From the NCBI GenBank assembly GCA_036702865.1, contig DATNQD010000067.1, positions 1 to 64,000 of the forward strand: DNA of 64,000 nucleotides. The letters run 5' to 3'. A model generated the notes under the pieces. That model was not told the origin of the DNA and searched no databases. It was given only the letters and a program-made list of their open reading frames with translations. This stretch comes from Trichocoleus sp. (GTDB taxonomy: Bacteria > Cyanobacteriota > Cyanobacteriia > Elainellales > Elainellaceae). Below are positions 44,642 through 55,805 of the stretch, in pieces. The position numbers and the translations under genes are program-made. Each line of letters opens with the position of its first letter. Within the stretch, counting starts at the first letter, position 1.

Positions 44642-46612
44642 CTACTCCAGTTCCAGTACTTCCCGCAGTCGGGCAGCATCTTCTGGTTTAATGCTGCGCT
44701 TGCCTCGCTCAATCAAGCTGATCCACATTTTGGTACGATCGAGCCGTTCCCCCAGATCTGCCTGGCTCCAACCTTTCTGTTCTCTGGCAGCTTTGACTTC
44801 CTCACCCGTGAGTGCAGAAGACTGGCTTTTGGTTTTGGAGGCGATCGGTCTGCTGTTGACGGTGATAGTCTGTTTGCGTCGCTGCAGTTTAGCGATCCCG
44901 TCGGCAATTTCTTTGGGTGGATAGATATGTAGACGGCTGTTGCGAAGCTGCTCCCAAAATCCTTTCGGTCTTCTGTTGCTGCCACGTCCACCTTCTGTCC
45001 AATCAGGCTGAATTTCTGGGGGATAGGTCACTGGATCGAATTCGACAGTCCAGCCTGCCTCAAACAGAATTCGCAGATCGTTATCCCAGGTTGTAGCGAG
45101 TTCGCTTCTCAGGTCGCGGTCTTGTTGGGCAACTCGCAGTTTCTCGGCTCCATAAGCGACTTCCATCAGGGTTGCAGTCATTAACACGGGATAGGCACTC
45201 ACCCGAATCTTAAACGATAGCCAAGCCAGCATCCGAGCCGCTCCTTCACTGTGCTGCCAGACTCGTGTAATCGTTTGCAGTAGCGTTTTAGAAAGAACCC
45301 CATATTGATAGAAAGCTTTCCCTTCCTCCGAGCCGCGTTTATTCAGAAAATACTTAGCCCACATACCCGCCCGACAGCGAATCGTTAAGCCCGTACACTT
45401 AATTCCACCAAAAATATCGCGTTGCCCGTGATAGCCGATCGCCACTTCCCACAGGCGGCTTTTTTCTACATAGAAATTCTCGATGCTTCCCTGCTGCGAC
45501 CAATGAAGAAACGTCAGAATTTGGGCAGGTTGTTCTGCCAGCCGCTCAATGATTTTTAGCCGCTTTTCTTTTGTAATATCCTTGCGCTTATCTAAGCCCA
45601 GGTAGGCAGCAATTTGAGCATCGTTGATAATAAACTCTTCTTCCCAGGGGCGATCGAGGGCGGTGACATGAGCCGCGTAAATTAGATGAATGCAGGCAGC
45701 CCGAATATCAAACGTTTCAATCACTGCGAGTGCTGCTTCGCCTGCGAGTGCTTCGGGGTATTGTTCTTCAGGATTATCTGTCACCCAAAAAATTAGCTTG
45801 CCGCGTCCATCTTTTAAGGTGCTGGTGTAAGCCAGCTTACCGTCATCATCGGCTTGCCAGAGTAGATCAGTTTTTTGCGTTAGAATGTTGACGCTTTCCC
45901 AGAGAATTTTACAGGTCGCAAAGTTATTTGTGATCCCGTTAACAAATAAATCAGGGCTGGTGACTGGAGCAGCTGGAACTGCCTTTTTTCCTAAGCCTGC
46001 TAGCCATTCCAGCTCTTGCAATGATTTATTGGAAAGGTCATATTTGCTGATAATTGACTGGGTTGCCTGGTCAATATAAACACGCAAAACGGTCGAAAAA
46101 TTCGATTTTAGGGAGTCTGATGCCTCGTCAAAAATGTAGCGGTAGAGCATCTCTAGCTGCGCTTGATGATTCATTGTCTGAAGCGTTTCCTGGCTCAGGC
46201 TTTGCTCCATCTCGGCAACTGCCATGTGCGTCAAATCGTGCCACATATAAGAGGCAGAAGTTTCCCAAAAATTTAGAGCTTTCAGCAACCGATCGACCTG
46301 CTCTTCGGTGGTGGCAGTTGGTTTCGTACGAGCGTCGATCGATCGCGTTAGCGCAACTGTTGGCTGCCCGTCTTTGCTTTGCTTAATCTCTAAATGAGGA
46401 GAATTGAGCTTGCGCGGTTCAATCTCGCCTGCTCTCAGTCCGGCTTCAACTCGCTGCCGATAAGCTTCAAGTAAATGCTGCGAAACCTGGATCGCCACTA
46501 ATTTGAGAATGGGCGACTGCGATAACTCCTCTTTAAACTTCTGCCGCCACTCATCGGGAATTGCAGCGAGAAGCAAAGGACGGTCAAGGAATGCAGGTCG
46601 ATCGGGTGTCAT
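44642..46612 (-). CDS. Large protein with C-terminal XRE helix-turn-helix
   Basis: A 656-residue protein. The last 55 residues are a clear XRE/Cro-type DNA-binding domain: TGEEVKAAREQKGWSQADLG, then ERLDRTKMWISLIERGKR, with KPEDAARLREVLELE at the end. The first 600 residues match no family I know; they are mostly helical and include ACIHLIYAAHVTALDRPWEEE, YLGLDKRKDITKEKRLKIIERL and EKSRLWEVAIGYHGQRDIFGG. I recall similar cyanobacterial proteins but no function. It is leftward, like the primase-like gene, and the iterons lie between the two. A replication or copy-control regulator is my inference. Confidence 0.6.
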   Translation of the reverse strand: MTPDRPAFLDRPLLLAAIPDEWRQKFKEELSQSPILKLVAIQVSQHLLEAYRQRVEAGLRAGEIEPRKLNSPHLEIKQSKDGQPTVALTRSIDARTKPTATTEEQVDRLLKALNFWETSASYMWHDLTHMAVAEMEQSLSQETLQTMNHQAQLEMLYRYIFDEASDSLKSNFSTVLRVYIDQATQSIISKYDLSNKSLQELEWLAGLGKKAVPAAPVTSPDLFVNGITNNFATCKILWESVNILTQKTDLLWQADDDGKLAYTSTLKDGRGKLIFWVTDNPEEQYPEALAGEAALAVIETFDIRAACIHLIYAAHVTALDRPWEEEFIINDAQIAAYLGLDKRKDITKEKRLKIIERLAEQPAQILTFLHWSQQGSIENFYVEKSRLWEVAIGYHGQRDIFGGIKCTGLTIRCRAGMWAKYFLNKRGSEEGKAFYQYGVLSKTLLQTITRVWQHSEGAARMLAWLSFKIRVSAYPVLMTATLMEVAYGAEKLRVAQQDRDLRSELATTWDNDLRILFEAGWTVEFDPVTYPPEIQPDWTEGGRGSNRRPKGFWEQLRNSRLHIYPPKEIADGIAKLQRRKQTITVNSRPIASKTKSQSSALTGEEVKAAREQKGWSQADLGERLDRTKMWISLIERGKRSIKPEDAARLREVLELE

Positions 46613-46747
46613 GACCTATGATGGTATCGCAATTTTTTTACCCAATCCCTATGCTGAACTCACAGGATCTAAATTTGCAGAACGGGTAGAGCTTGATAAT
46701 CTGGTATTGGGAATACAGTTAACAGACGGTTACAAATTCTACGACCT

Positions 46748-49700
46748 ATGACTCATCCCTTCCTCGCTCGTCTTCACAGCCCTGATTGTCCCGTCATTGT
46801 CTTCGATGGCGCAATGGGCACAAATCTCCAGGTGCAGAATTTGACTGCGGCAGATTTTGGCGGCGCAGAGTATGAAGGATGCAACGAATACCTGGTGTTT
46901 ACCAAACCGGAAGCTGTCGCGAAAGTTCACCGAGATTTTCTGGCAGCCGGAGCCGATGTGATTGAAACCGATACCTTCGGTGCTGCTTCGATCGTCCTGG
47001 CAGAGTATGACCTGGCGGATCAGGCATATCAACTGAATAAGGTGGCAGCGGAACTGGCAAAGCAATGCGCCGCAGAGTTTTCGACCCCAGAAAAGCCGCG
47101 CTTCGTTGCTGGTTCAATCGGCCCCACGACAAAACTTCCAACACTTGGACATATTGACTACGACACGATGAAAGCCTCCTTCGCTGAGCAGGCAGAGGGC
47201 TTGTTTGATGGTGGGGTTGATCTGTTTATTGTGGAAACCTGTCAAGATGTGCTGCAAATTAAAGCAGCGTTGAATGCGATCGAAGCGGTCTTTGCGAAAA
47301 AGGGCGAACGCCGTCCGCTAATGGTATCTGTGACGATGGAAACCACAGGCACAATGCTGGTTGGCTCCGATGTTGCGGCAATGCTGACGATTCTAGAACC
47401 CTACCCGATCGATATTCTGGGGCTGAACTGTGCTACTGGCCCCGATCGGATGGCAGAACATATTAAGTATCTCTCTGAGCATTCGCCGTTTGTGATCTCC
47501 TGTATCCCCAATGCCGGAATCCCTGAGAACGTTGGCGGTCATGCTCACTACAAGCTGACTCCGATGGAACTGCGGATGGCACTGACGCGCTTTGTGGAGG
47601 ATTTGGGCGTACAGGTGATTGGGGGCTGCTGCGGGACTCGCCCTGACCACATTCACCAGCTGGCAGAAATTGGGGCAGCGCTGAAGCCGAAACAGCGTCC
47701 GATTCGAGAAAGCGTTCTGGAACTGACTGGAGCCAATCAAGCCGAACATCCAGTTCGTCCTCCCCTGCACTATGTCCCCTCAGCGGCATCGATTTATTCT
47801 GCGCAACCTTACGAGCAGGACAATTCTTTCCTGATTATTGGTGAACGCCTCAACGCCAGTGGCTCGAAGAAATGCCGGGATCTGCTCAACGCTGAAGATT
47901 GGGATGGTCTGGTGGCTCTGGCTCGGGCTCAGGTGAAGGAAGGCGCACATGTACTGGATGTCAACGTCGATTATGTTGGGCGTGATGGTGTCCACGATAT
48001 GCACGAACTCGTGTCCCGTCTGGTGACAAACGTTAACCTCCCTTTGATGCTTGATTCCACCGAATGGCAAAAGATGGAAGCAGGGTTAAAGGTGGCAGGC
48101 GGAAAGTGCTTGCTCAACTCCACGAACTACGAGGATGGCGATGAACGCTTCTTTAAGGTGCTGGAGCTTGCCAAGGAATATGGTGCAGGGGTTGTAGTCG
48201 GAACGATCGATGAAGATGGCATGGCAAGAACTGCCGAGAAAAAATTTGCCATTGCTCAACGTGCCTATCGCGATGCGCTGGAATATGGCATTCCGGCTCA
48301 CGAAATCTTTTACGATCCGCTGGCTCTGCCTATTTCAACCGGGATTGAGGAAGACCGCGAAAACGGCAAAGCGACGATCGAAGCAATCCGCATGATCCGG
48401 CAAAACCTCCCCGGAGTTCACATTCTGCTGGGAGTCTCCAACATTTCGTTTGGTCTGAGTCCGGCGGCTCGGATGGCGCTCAACTCGATGTTCTTGCACG
48501 AAGCAACGGCAGCAGGCATGGATGGGGCGATCGTCAGTGCAGCAAAGATTCTGCCGATATCGAAGATTGATCCGAAACATCAGGAAGTCTGTCTCCAATT
48601 AATTTACGATCAGCGTCAGTTTGAAGGCGATGTCTGCGTTTATGACCCGCTGACCGAACTCACCAAGCTGTTTGAAGGAGTCTCTGCGAAAGATGCCAGA
48701 GCCAACAAAACTGCCACTGCTGATCTGCCAATCGAAGAACGCCTGAAGCAGCATATTATCGATGGCGAAAGAATTGGGTTAGAAGATGCCCTGGCGATCG
48801 CGCTAGAACAATATCCACCGCTCACCATCATCAACACCTTCTTGCTCGATGGCATGAAAGTTGTGGGTGAACTGTTTGGCTCCGGTCAAATGCAGCTTCC
48901 TTTTGTGCTGCAATCGGCTGAAACAATGAAAGCAGCCGTGGCTTACCTGGAACCCTACATGGAGAAGCAGGAGTCGGGCAATAACTATAAGGGATTGGTG
49001 ATCATTGCGACGGTGAAGGGCGACGTTCACGACATTGGCAAAAACCTGGTGGATATCATCCTGACTAACAACGGCTATAAGGTGATCAACCTGGGGATCA
49101 AGCAGCCTGTTGACAACATCATTGATGCCTACAACGAACATAAGGCAGACTGCATTGCCATGAGTGGCTTGTTGGTGAAATCAACCGCCTTTATGAAAGA
49201 AAACCTGCAAGTGTTCAATGAGCGAGGCATCTCAGTTCCGGTGATTTTGGGTGGTGCAGCCCTGACGCCTAAATTTGTCTATGAAGATTGCCAGAATACC
49301 TACAAAGGCAAGGTCGTTTATGGCAAAGATGCTTTCTCCGATCTTCATTTCATGGATAAGCTGATGCCTGCTAAAGCGGAGGGCAATTGGGATGACCTGA
49401 AAGGCTTCCTCAACGAGTCTGAGGCAGAAAACGGCAAAGCTGCGATCGCGGTAGAGGAATCAAAGCTATCCGATTCGGCTGTGGCTGAACCTGCTGAAAT
49501 TGATACTCGTCGCTCGGAGGCAGTCCCGATCGATACTGATCGACCCACGCCGCCTTTCTGGGGCACAAAGGTTTTGCAGCCGCAAGATATCCCGATCGAT
49601 GAACTGCTGTGGAATTTGGACTTGCAGGCGTTGATTGCCGGACAGTGGCAGTTCCGCAAGCCCAAAGAGCAGAGCCGCGAAGAGTATGACGCATTCCTGA

Positions 49701-50377
49701 CAGAGAAGGTCTATCCGATTCTGGAGCAGTGGAAGCAGCGCGTTCTAGACGAAAATCTGCTCCATCCCCAAACTGTCTACGGCTATTTTCCCTGTCTGGC
49801 AGAAGGAAATTCCTTGCTTCTCTATGATCCTGCTGTGATTAGTCAGGGCATTGATCATCAGGCTGCAACGCCGATTGTCACGTATCACTTCCCGCGCCAG
49901 AAGTCTCTGCGCCGTCTCTGTATTGCCGATTTCTTCTTGCCGAAAGAGAGTGCTCAGCCCCAGCAATATGATGTCTTCCCCATGCAGGCAGTGACCGTTG
50001 GTGAGATTGCCACTAAATTTGCCAAGCAGCTATTTGACTCCAATCAATACACGGATTATCTCTACTTCCACGGGTTTTCCGTACAGATGGCGGAGGCACT
50101 TGCTGAGTGGACTCATACGCGCATCCGGCGAGAACTGGGCTTTGGTGCAGAAGACCCTGCCTCAATTCGAGATATTCTGGCACAGCGATATCGTGGCTCT
50201 CGCTACAGCTTTGGTTATCCGGCTTGTCCCAATATTCAAGATCAGTACAAGCTGCTGGAACTGCTAGGGGCTGAGCGGATTAGTCTGCACATGGACGAAA
50301 GCGAACAACTTTATCCGGAGCAGTCCACCACGGCGATCGTGGTCTATCACCCTGTAGCGAAGTACTTCAGCGCCTAA
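46748..50377 (+). CDS. metH: Cobalamin-dependent methionine synthase
   Basis: A 1209-residue methionine synthase that transfers the methyl group of 5-methyltetrahydrofolate through cob(I)alamin to homocysteine. Homocysteine domain (1-330) with zinc cysteines C228, C294 and C295 ([16 protein letters not shown]); pterin domain (about 355-610) with [16 protein letters not shown] and [11 protein letters not shown]; cobalamin cap and binding domain (about 650-895) with DVHDIGK at 759-765 (D759-H761-G764) and [14 protein letters not shown]; reactivation (AdoMet) domain at about 960-1200. Length and motifs are normal, so B12 is needed. A flavoprotein gene follows 15 bp later. Confidence 0.97.
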   Translation: MTHPFLARLHSPDCPVIVFDGAMGTNLQVQNLTAADFGGAEYEGCNEYLVFTKPEAVAKVHRDFLAAGADVIETDTFGAASIVLAEYDLADQAYQLNKVAAELAKQCAAEFSTPEKPRFVAGSIGPTTKLPTLGHIDYDTMKASFAEQAEGLFDGGVDLFIVETCQDVLQIKAALNAIEAVFAKKGERRPLMVSVTMETTGTMLVGSDVAAMLTILEPYPIDILGLNCATGPDRMAEHIKYLSEHSPFVISCIPNAGIPENVGGHAHYKLTPMELRMALTRFVEDLGVQVIGGCCGTRPDHIHQLAEIGAALKPKQRPIRESVLELTGANQAEHPVRPPLHYVPSAASIYSAQPYEQDNSFLIIGERLNASGSKKCRDLLNAEDWDGLVALARAQVKEGAHVLDVNVDYVGRDGVHDMHELVSRLVTNVNLPLMLDSTEWQKMEAGLKVAGGKCLLNSTNYEDGDERFFKVLELAKEYGAGVVVGTIDEDGMARTAEKKFAIAQRAYRDALEYGIPAHEIFYDPLALPISTGIEEDRENGKATIEAIRMIRQNLPGVHILLGVSNISFGLSPAARMALNSMFLHEATAAGMDGAIVSAAKILPISKIDPKHQEVCLQLIYDQRQFEGDVCVYDPLTELTKLFEGVSAKDARANKTATADLPIEERLKQHIIDGERIGLEDALAIALEQYPPLTIINTFLLDGMKVVGELFGSGQMQLPFVLQSAETMKAAVAYLEPYMEKQESGNNYKGLVIIATVKGDVHDIGKNLVDIILTNNGYKVINLGIKQPVDNIIDAYNEHKADCIAMSGLLVKSTAFMKENLQVFNERGISVPVILGGAALTPKFVYEDCQNTYKGKVVYGKDAFSDLHFMDKLMPAKAEGNWDDLKGFLNESEAENGKAAIAVEESKLSDSAVAEPAEIDTRRSEAVPIDTDRPTPPFWGTKVLQPQDIPIDELLWNLDLQALIAGQWQFRKPKEQSREEYDAFLTEKVYPILEQWKQRVLDENLLHPQTVYGYFPCLAEGNSLLLYDPAVISQGIDHQAATPIVTYHFPRQKSLRRLCIADFFLPKESAQPQQYDVFPMQAVTVGEIATKFAKQLFDSNQYTDYLYFHGFSVQMAEALAEWTHTRIRRELGFGAEDPASIRDILAQRYRGSRYSFGYPACPNIQDQYKLLELLGAERISLHMDESEQLYPEQSTTAIVVYHPVAKYFSA

Positions 50378-50392
50378 GTTAGGGAATCACGC

Positions 50393-51580
50393 ATGACAAC
50401 CTATGACTGGATTGTGGTCGGCGGCGGGCTGGCTGGCTCGGCTCTGAGCTATGAACTCGCTGCTGCAGGCTTCAAAGTGCTGCTGCTGGAACAATCGATC
50501 GCCCCGCAAAGTGCCACTCGCTATAGCTATGGTGGAATTGCCTATTGGTCAGGCACAACGCCTCTGATGCGTCAGCTTTGCCAGGAAGGAATTGAAATCC
50601 ACCGAAATCTCTCGGCAGAACTGGAGGGAGATACCCAGTTTCGGGAAATTGATCTCTTGCTGACAATCGACCCCGATCGCGATCCAGAGGCGATTGCCGC
50701 TAACTATGCTCACTTTGCCATTTCGCCCAAGCTGATTTGTCCGAAAACTGCCTGTGAAATAGAGCCGTTGCTTGATCCGGAAGCGATCGCGGCGGCGTTC
50801 CATGTGCAGCATGGTCATGTTTCTCCAGAAGCAGTCGTTCAAACCTATCAGCAAGCATTCTTGCGGTATGGTGGCGAAATCCAAATCGAATCGGTGATTG
50901 GCTTGATCCAGACCGATCGTTCGATTCAAGGAGTCGTTACTTCAACGGGATCATATGCCAGTGCCCATGTTGCCGTTTGTGCTGGTGGAATGAGCCGATC
51001 GCTGCTGAAACAAGCAGGTTTGTCCATCCGGCTTTGCTATACCCAGGCAGAATTGATTGAAACGCCTCCGGTGGAGTTGAAACTGCGATCGATCGTCATG
51101 CCTGCAACACTGAAACGGTTTGAGCTTGAAGCAGAGGCAGGGCAGCCAGAAGTCGATCGACTTTGGGATGAGCCAGGTTATGAGGTCGCACCAGCCATTC
51201 TGGACGAAGGGGCAATTCAATTGCTCGATGGGCGGATTCGGATGGGACAGGTCAGCCGCACGTTTACCGATCCGACGGCAGTGGGTGACTCAGCGCAAAG
51301 TGAACAAGAGATCCGATCGGCAGTGGGTCGAGTTTTGCCAGGATTAAAAAACTTGCCAGGGCAATGGCACACCTGCTTAGTGTCTTTCAGTGGCGATCGA
51401 CTGCCGTTTGTTGGTGCAATTCCTGAGACAAAAGGCGTCTATTTGTTTGCTGGATTTGGCAATCCCTTTGCAATTCTGCCCCCACTGGCGCGTCGTTTTG
51501 CTCGGCATGCTGCTGGGCAACCGGATGATCTGCTGCCCCAAGTCTCTCCCGATCGGTTTAGTGCCCCTGCTGCCTCTTGA
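50393..51580 (+). CDS. DAO-family FAD oxidoreductase
   Basis: A 395-residue FAD-dependent oxidoreductase of the D-amino-acid oxidase (DAO) superfamily, which includes glycine oxidase and sarcosine oxidase-like enzymes. The FAD motif GGGLAGSALSYELAAAGFKV (residues 11-30) and the C-terminal ...GAIPETKGVYLFAGFGNPF (FAGFG near residue 355) are typical. The substrate is unknown. It starts 15 bp after metH and is probably cotranscribed, but no functional link is known. Confidence 0.82.
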   Translation: MTTYDWIVVGGGLAGSALSYELAAAGFKVLLLEQSIAPQSATRYSYGGIAYWSGTTPLMRQLCQEGIEIHRNLSAELEGDTQFREIDLLLTIDPDRDPEAIAANYAHFAISPKLICPKTACEIEPLLDPEAIAAAFHVQHGHVSPEAVVQTYQQAFLRYGGEIQIESVIGLIQTDRSIQGVVTSTGSYASAHVAVCAGGMSRSLLKQAGLSIRLCYTQAELIETPPVELKLRSIVMPATLKRFELEAEAGQPEVDRLWDEPGYEVAPAILDEGAIQLLDGRIRMGQVSRTFTDPTAVGDSAQSEQEIRSAVGRVLPGLKNLPGQWHTCLVSFSGDRLPFVGAIPETKGVYLFAGFGNPFAILPPLARRFARHAAGQPDDLLPQVSPDRFSAPAAS

Positions 51581-51675
51581 AAGAGCGATCGACTGCGGTT
51601 ATTCGCTAGACTTAGGTTTAAAGCTATTCTGTGTCCGTAGCTTACAGAGAACCAGAACACCCAAGGGTAGTCTCT

Positions 51676-51951
51676 ATGTATTTACTCCTGAACGCTGTCA
51701 ATACTTTTATCGGTATCTATACATTCCTCCTGCTCGTCCGGATCATCTTGACCTGGTTTCCCACGATCGACTGGTATAACCAACCCTGGGCAACGCTAGG
51801 ACAACTGACTGATCCATACCTCAACATTTTTCGATCGATTATTCCTCCTCTAGGCGGGATCGATTTTTCACCAATGCTGGCAATCTTGCTGCTTCAGGTC
51901 GTTGGACAACTGCTCAGCTCAGCCTCCGTCATGGCATACAGCCTGTACTAG
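51676..51951 (+). CDS. YggT-family membrane protein
   Basis: A 91-residue YggT protein (MYLLLNAVNTFIGIYTFLLL). The two-helix pattern, ILTWFPTIDWYNQPWATLGQLTDPYLNIFR and IIPPLGGIDFSPMLAILLLQ, is diagnostic (quoted in pieces: LTWFPTIDWYNQ, TDPYLNIFR, IPPLGGIDFSPM). In cyanobacteria YggT-type proteins affect photosynthetic membranes or cell shape, without a firm mechanism. ATG at 51676 is preferred to the longer GTG start at 51631. A terminator follows. Confidence 0.88.
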   Translation: MYLLLNAVNTFIGIYTFLLLVRIILTWFPTIDWYNQPWATLGQLTDPYLNIFRSIIPPLGGIDFSPMLAILLLQVVGQLLSSASVMAYSLY

Positions 51952-51991
51952 ATCGGGCAGCTAAAATGATCAAGCTGAGTTTCTGCTTGTG

Positions 51992-52019
51992 GGATGGGCG
52001 TCTTGCCCGTCCATTTTTT
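51992..52019 (+). terminator. Terminator after yggT
   Basis: Stem GGATGGGC / GCCCGTCC (51992-51999 with 52005-52012, one G-T pair) followed by TTTTTT. Confidence 0.85.
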
Positions 52020-52042
52020 ATTTACTTTACTGATTCAATCCC

Positions 52043-53500
52043 TTATAATTCGCCGCCTTCAGACGAATAATTTCGAGACGGTAGCTTGTCAGAAGGCTCA
52101 TTTTCTGGAGACAGATTCTCTGGAGACTGATAGTAACTGGCAACGATTGCCACCATCAACCACCACAACGTACTGACCTGCGGACGATACCAGACCGTAT
52201 CCACTAAACCATGTCCCAGAAGACCGAGCATTGTCGCCAGGGCAGCCATGAGCCAAAATCCTTCCCGGTTTCTGATGCGTCTAAGCTTTTGAATCTGAGT
52301 CCAGCCTTGAGTAAAGGTGACAAGGAGCAGCCAGAGAAAGCAGCCTAACCCCAAGATTCCGGCTTCGACGGTAATCTCTAGAAACACGGAGTAGGCGCTT
52401 AGTGCTGTAAAGCCTGTCTCCTGATAGCGCGGATAAACCCTGTTGAAGGCATCATTCCCTGGACCAATTCCCAAAATTGGGTGGTCTTTGATCATGCGCG
52501 TCACAGCAGCCCAGACATTCAACCGGAAATTGTTGCTGCTGTCTTCCCGCCCCATAAACATACTGCTCACCCGATCGCGCAGTGGCTCTACTGTAACAAC
52601 TGCGAGCAAGACGATCGCGGCAAATCCGCCCAGAATCATCGGCAATGCCCAGGTGCGCCAGAATCGGGGTAAATGAACGCTGAACCAGTGAAACAGCAGC
52701 ATGAGCAGCGTCAAGCCGGAGAGCACAAATCCAATCCAGCCGCCCCGGCTAAAAGTCAGCACCAGACAGGCAGAATTGACTAGCCACATCAGGACTGCCA
52801 GCAGTTTAGGCGTCCAGCCTCTCCAGGCAAAAATTGCTGCCGCACTGAAGTTAACAGCGGGTAACAGGTAAGCCGCTAACAGGTTTGGGTTGCCCAAATA
52901 GCTATAAACGCGCGTTGTGCCAGCCAGGGTAGACTCCGGATCCACCCAGGTTGCCAGTGCTGCTGCTCCAAAAAACCACTGCCTTAAACCTGCCACGCTC
53001 ACGAGAAGTGCTGTCAGTAAATATCCGGTGATCACCAGCGATCGAAGCCGGGGCGATCGAAGAATTCGTGCGAGTAGAGCGAACAACAGCAGGTAGAGCG
53101 TTAATTTTGACCATCCTTCCAGAGCAGCCCTGCGAACCGGAGAAGCAGCAGTTGCGATCGTCACAACGCCCCAATAGAGCAGCACCATCAAGTGAACGGG
53201 AGTCAGCCCAGTTCCAGCTTCACCATTGTCAGAAAGGGTTAACAGCAGCCAATAGATAGCGCAAGCGGCTAGTAGAACCCCAATTACGCTAGTAGAGAGA
53301 AAGGGAGCGAATAGGTAAATCAGTAAGACGAGCAACGCGCCTAGCGGTTCTGCCCACTGCATCAACCAACTGCCTGCCCGCCACTGCCTGAGCCAACCTA
53401 TCGGGTAATGAGCATAGCTAACCTGGATCCACTGACGCAGCGGTAGGTTGACGAGCGTAAGCTGTTGCCAGAAAGACTGGAGAGGAGCTGGTAATTGCAC
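52043..53500 (-). CDS. ictB: IctB-like O-antigen-ligase-family membrane protein
   Basis: A 485-residue polytopic membrane protein with about ten to eleven helices, of the cyanobacterial IctB group within the O-antigen ligase (Wzy_C) superfamily. Typical segments are YLFAPFLSTSVIGVLL, YLGNPNLLAAYLLPA, LTFSRGGWIGF, and GIGPGNDAFNRVYPRYQETG with SVFLEITVEAG. IctB was first described in connection with inorganic carbon uptake, but its direct role as a transporter is contested and a glycan-ligase-like role is possible. It is divergent from patX, with 228 bp between them. Confidence 0.85.
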   Translation of the reverse strand: MQLPAPLQSFWQQLTLVNLPLRQWIQVSYAHYPIGWLRQWRAGSWLMQWAEPLGALLVLLIYLFAPFLSTSVIGVLLAACAIYWLLLTLSDNGEAGTGLTPVHLMVLLYWGVVTIATAASPVRRAALEGWSKLTLYLLLFALLARILRSPRLRSLVITGYLLTALLVSVAGLRQWFFGAAALATWVDPESTLAGTTRVYSYLGNPNLLAAYLLPAVNFSAAAIFAWRGWTPKLLAVLMWLVNSACLVLTFSRGGWIGFVLSGLTLLMLLFHWFSVHLPRFWRTWALPMILGGFAAIVLLAVVTVEPLRDRVSSMFMGREDSSNNFRLNVWAAVTRMIKDHPILGIGPGNDAFNRVYPRYQETGFTALSAYSVFLEITVEAGILGLGCFLWLLLVTFTQGWTQIQKLRRIRNREGFWLMAALATMLGLLGHGLVDTVWYRPQVSTLWWLMVAIVASYYQSPENLSPENEPSDKLPSRNYSSEGGEL

Positions 53501-53581
53501 GGTACGCTAATGGGCGATCGACGCCTTCTGAAATGAGTTCCTACGTCATTATCCTCAAAACGGGGACAGTCGCAAACGTAA

Positions 53582-53603
53582 AGTCCGATCCCTTCAACGG
53601 ACT
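53582..53603. promoter_or_regulatory. Inverted repeat upstream of patX
   Basis: AGTCCG ... CGGACT (53582-53587 and 53598-53603) with a 10-base spacer, about 125 bp before the patX start and 82 bp before the ictB start. It could be an operator for either gene. HetR operators are imperfect palindromes, but this one does not match the known hetP-type site in detail. Confidence 0.3.
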
Positions 53604-53728
53604 AATTCTTTATCCCTTCTCAGTGAAATTTACATGAATGTTCACTTTTGATGAAGCTGCTTAATCCATCCTGATTGGCTCAGCTGAAAGGCGTATCTGG
53701 GATCAACAACGCGTAATTTAAGACTCCC

Positions 53729-53929
53729 ATGTTTACCTCTTCACTGGCGCTCTCCGTTGGAATTTTTCTAGTAATGTCTCATGTCTCAGTCCAAAACGAA
53801 ACGACTGCCTTAACTCAGCCTCAGAAGGGAAATTTCACTGTCCTCTCTCAGGGCAGCCTGGCTGAACAAGTAGCAACAACAACGAATGAATTCACTGGTT
53901 ATGACGATCATCGTGGCAGTGGTAGATAA
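53729..53929 (+). CDS. patX: PatX: HetR-inhibitor precursor ending in RGSGR
   Basis: A 66-residue precursor with an N-terminal hydrophobic signal (SSLALSVGIFLVMSHVSV) and the C-terminal sequence DDHRGSGR followed at once by the stop codon. RGSGR is the pentapeptide of PatS/PatX, which binds HetR and blocks DNA binding to set the spacing of heterocysts in heterocyst-formers. PatX is known to sit next to hetR in many filamentous cyanobacteria, including non-heterocystous ones. Here it lies 392 bp upstream of hetR on the same strand. The export of the precursor and cleavage to the peptide are inferred from the signal and family. Confidence 0.85.
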   Translation: MFTSSLALSVGIFLVMSHVSVQNETTALTQPQKGNFTVLSQGSLAEQVATTTNEFTGYDDHRGSGR

Positions 53930-55227
<1,298 letters not shown>

Positions 55228-55805
55228 GCCGCTGCCTTTACCAATCTCTTTACCGATAACAGTCTCTTACCCCACTATTGTCGTTATTGAAACGACATAT
55301 GAGATTGCGGCGGTCTAGTCTGACCTTTGCTAAACTAGCTAGGAAGATTGAGCGTTTTCAATCTGCTCTTGTTCGGCTTGTCAGTCAGGTTTACGCTGTA
55401 AGCTTGACGGTGTGAGGGGTGCGTGGTTCTTATGTTGTGGGGTGATGCACTTGTTTCCCAAATTGGGTTACATAAGTAACAAAACCTTGAATGAAATAGT
55501 CAGAGTAGGGCATTCCTAATAACTTAGTAAAATCGGTGTCTTTCTGGATTCACGCATTTCAGTAGTCCACCAGTCAACGAGATATCGTTAACAGATCTTT
55601 CTGATACTGGTAAGTTTGTCTTGCTGGTTGAGGAAACTAAACTAAAATGTCGCTGTAATCGCTACAAGTTCTATTTATTGGAATGCTAACTGCTTAAAAC
55701 AAAGAGCAATTCGCTTGCTCTGATTGCCAGCCTAGAGTTATTCACAGGGTGACTCTGCCTTTGGGACATCCAGCATCTCATTCAGTTTTCTGGGTCTACG
55801 CCATT
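55228..55805. other. Intergenic region after hetR
   Basis: About 520-580 bp, depending on the start chosen for the protease gene. It is AT-rich and contains no convincing gene. No T-tailed hairpin follows hetR. A small RNA cannot be excluded, but nothing in the sequence allows a call. Confidence 0.4.

Noticed and set aside
46503-46751. An 82-codon plus-strand frame across the start of the HTH gene and just before metH.
   Set aside because: Mostly antisense to the HTH gene and without a ribosome-binding site; its overlap with the metH start looks fortuitous.
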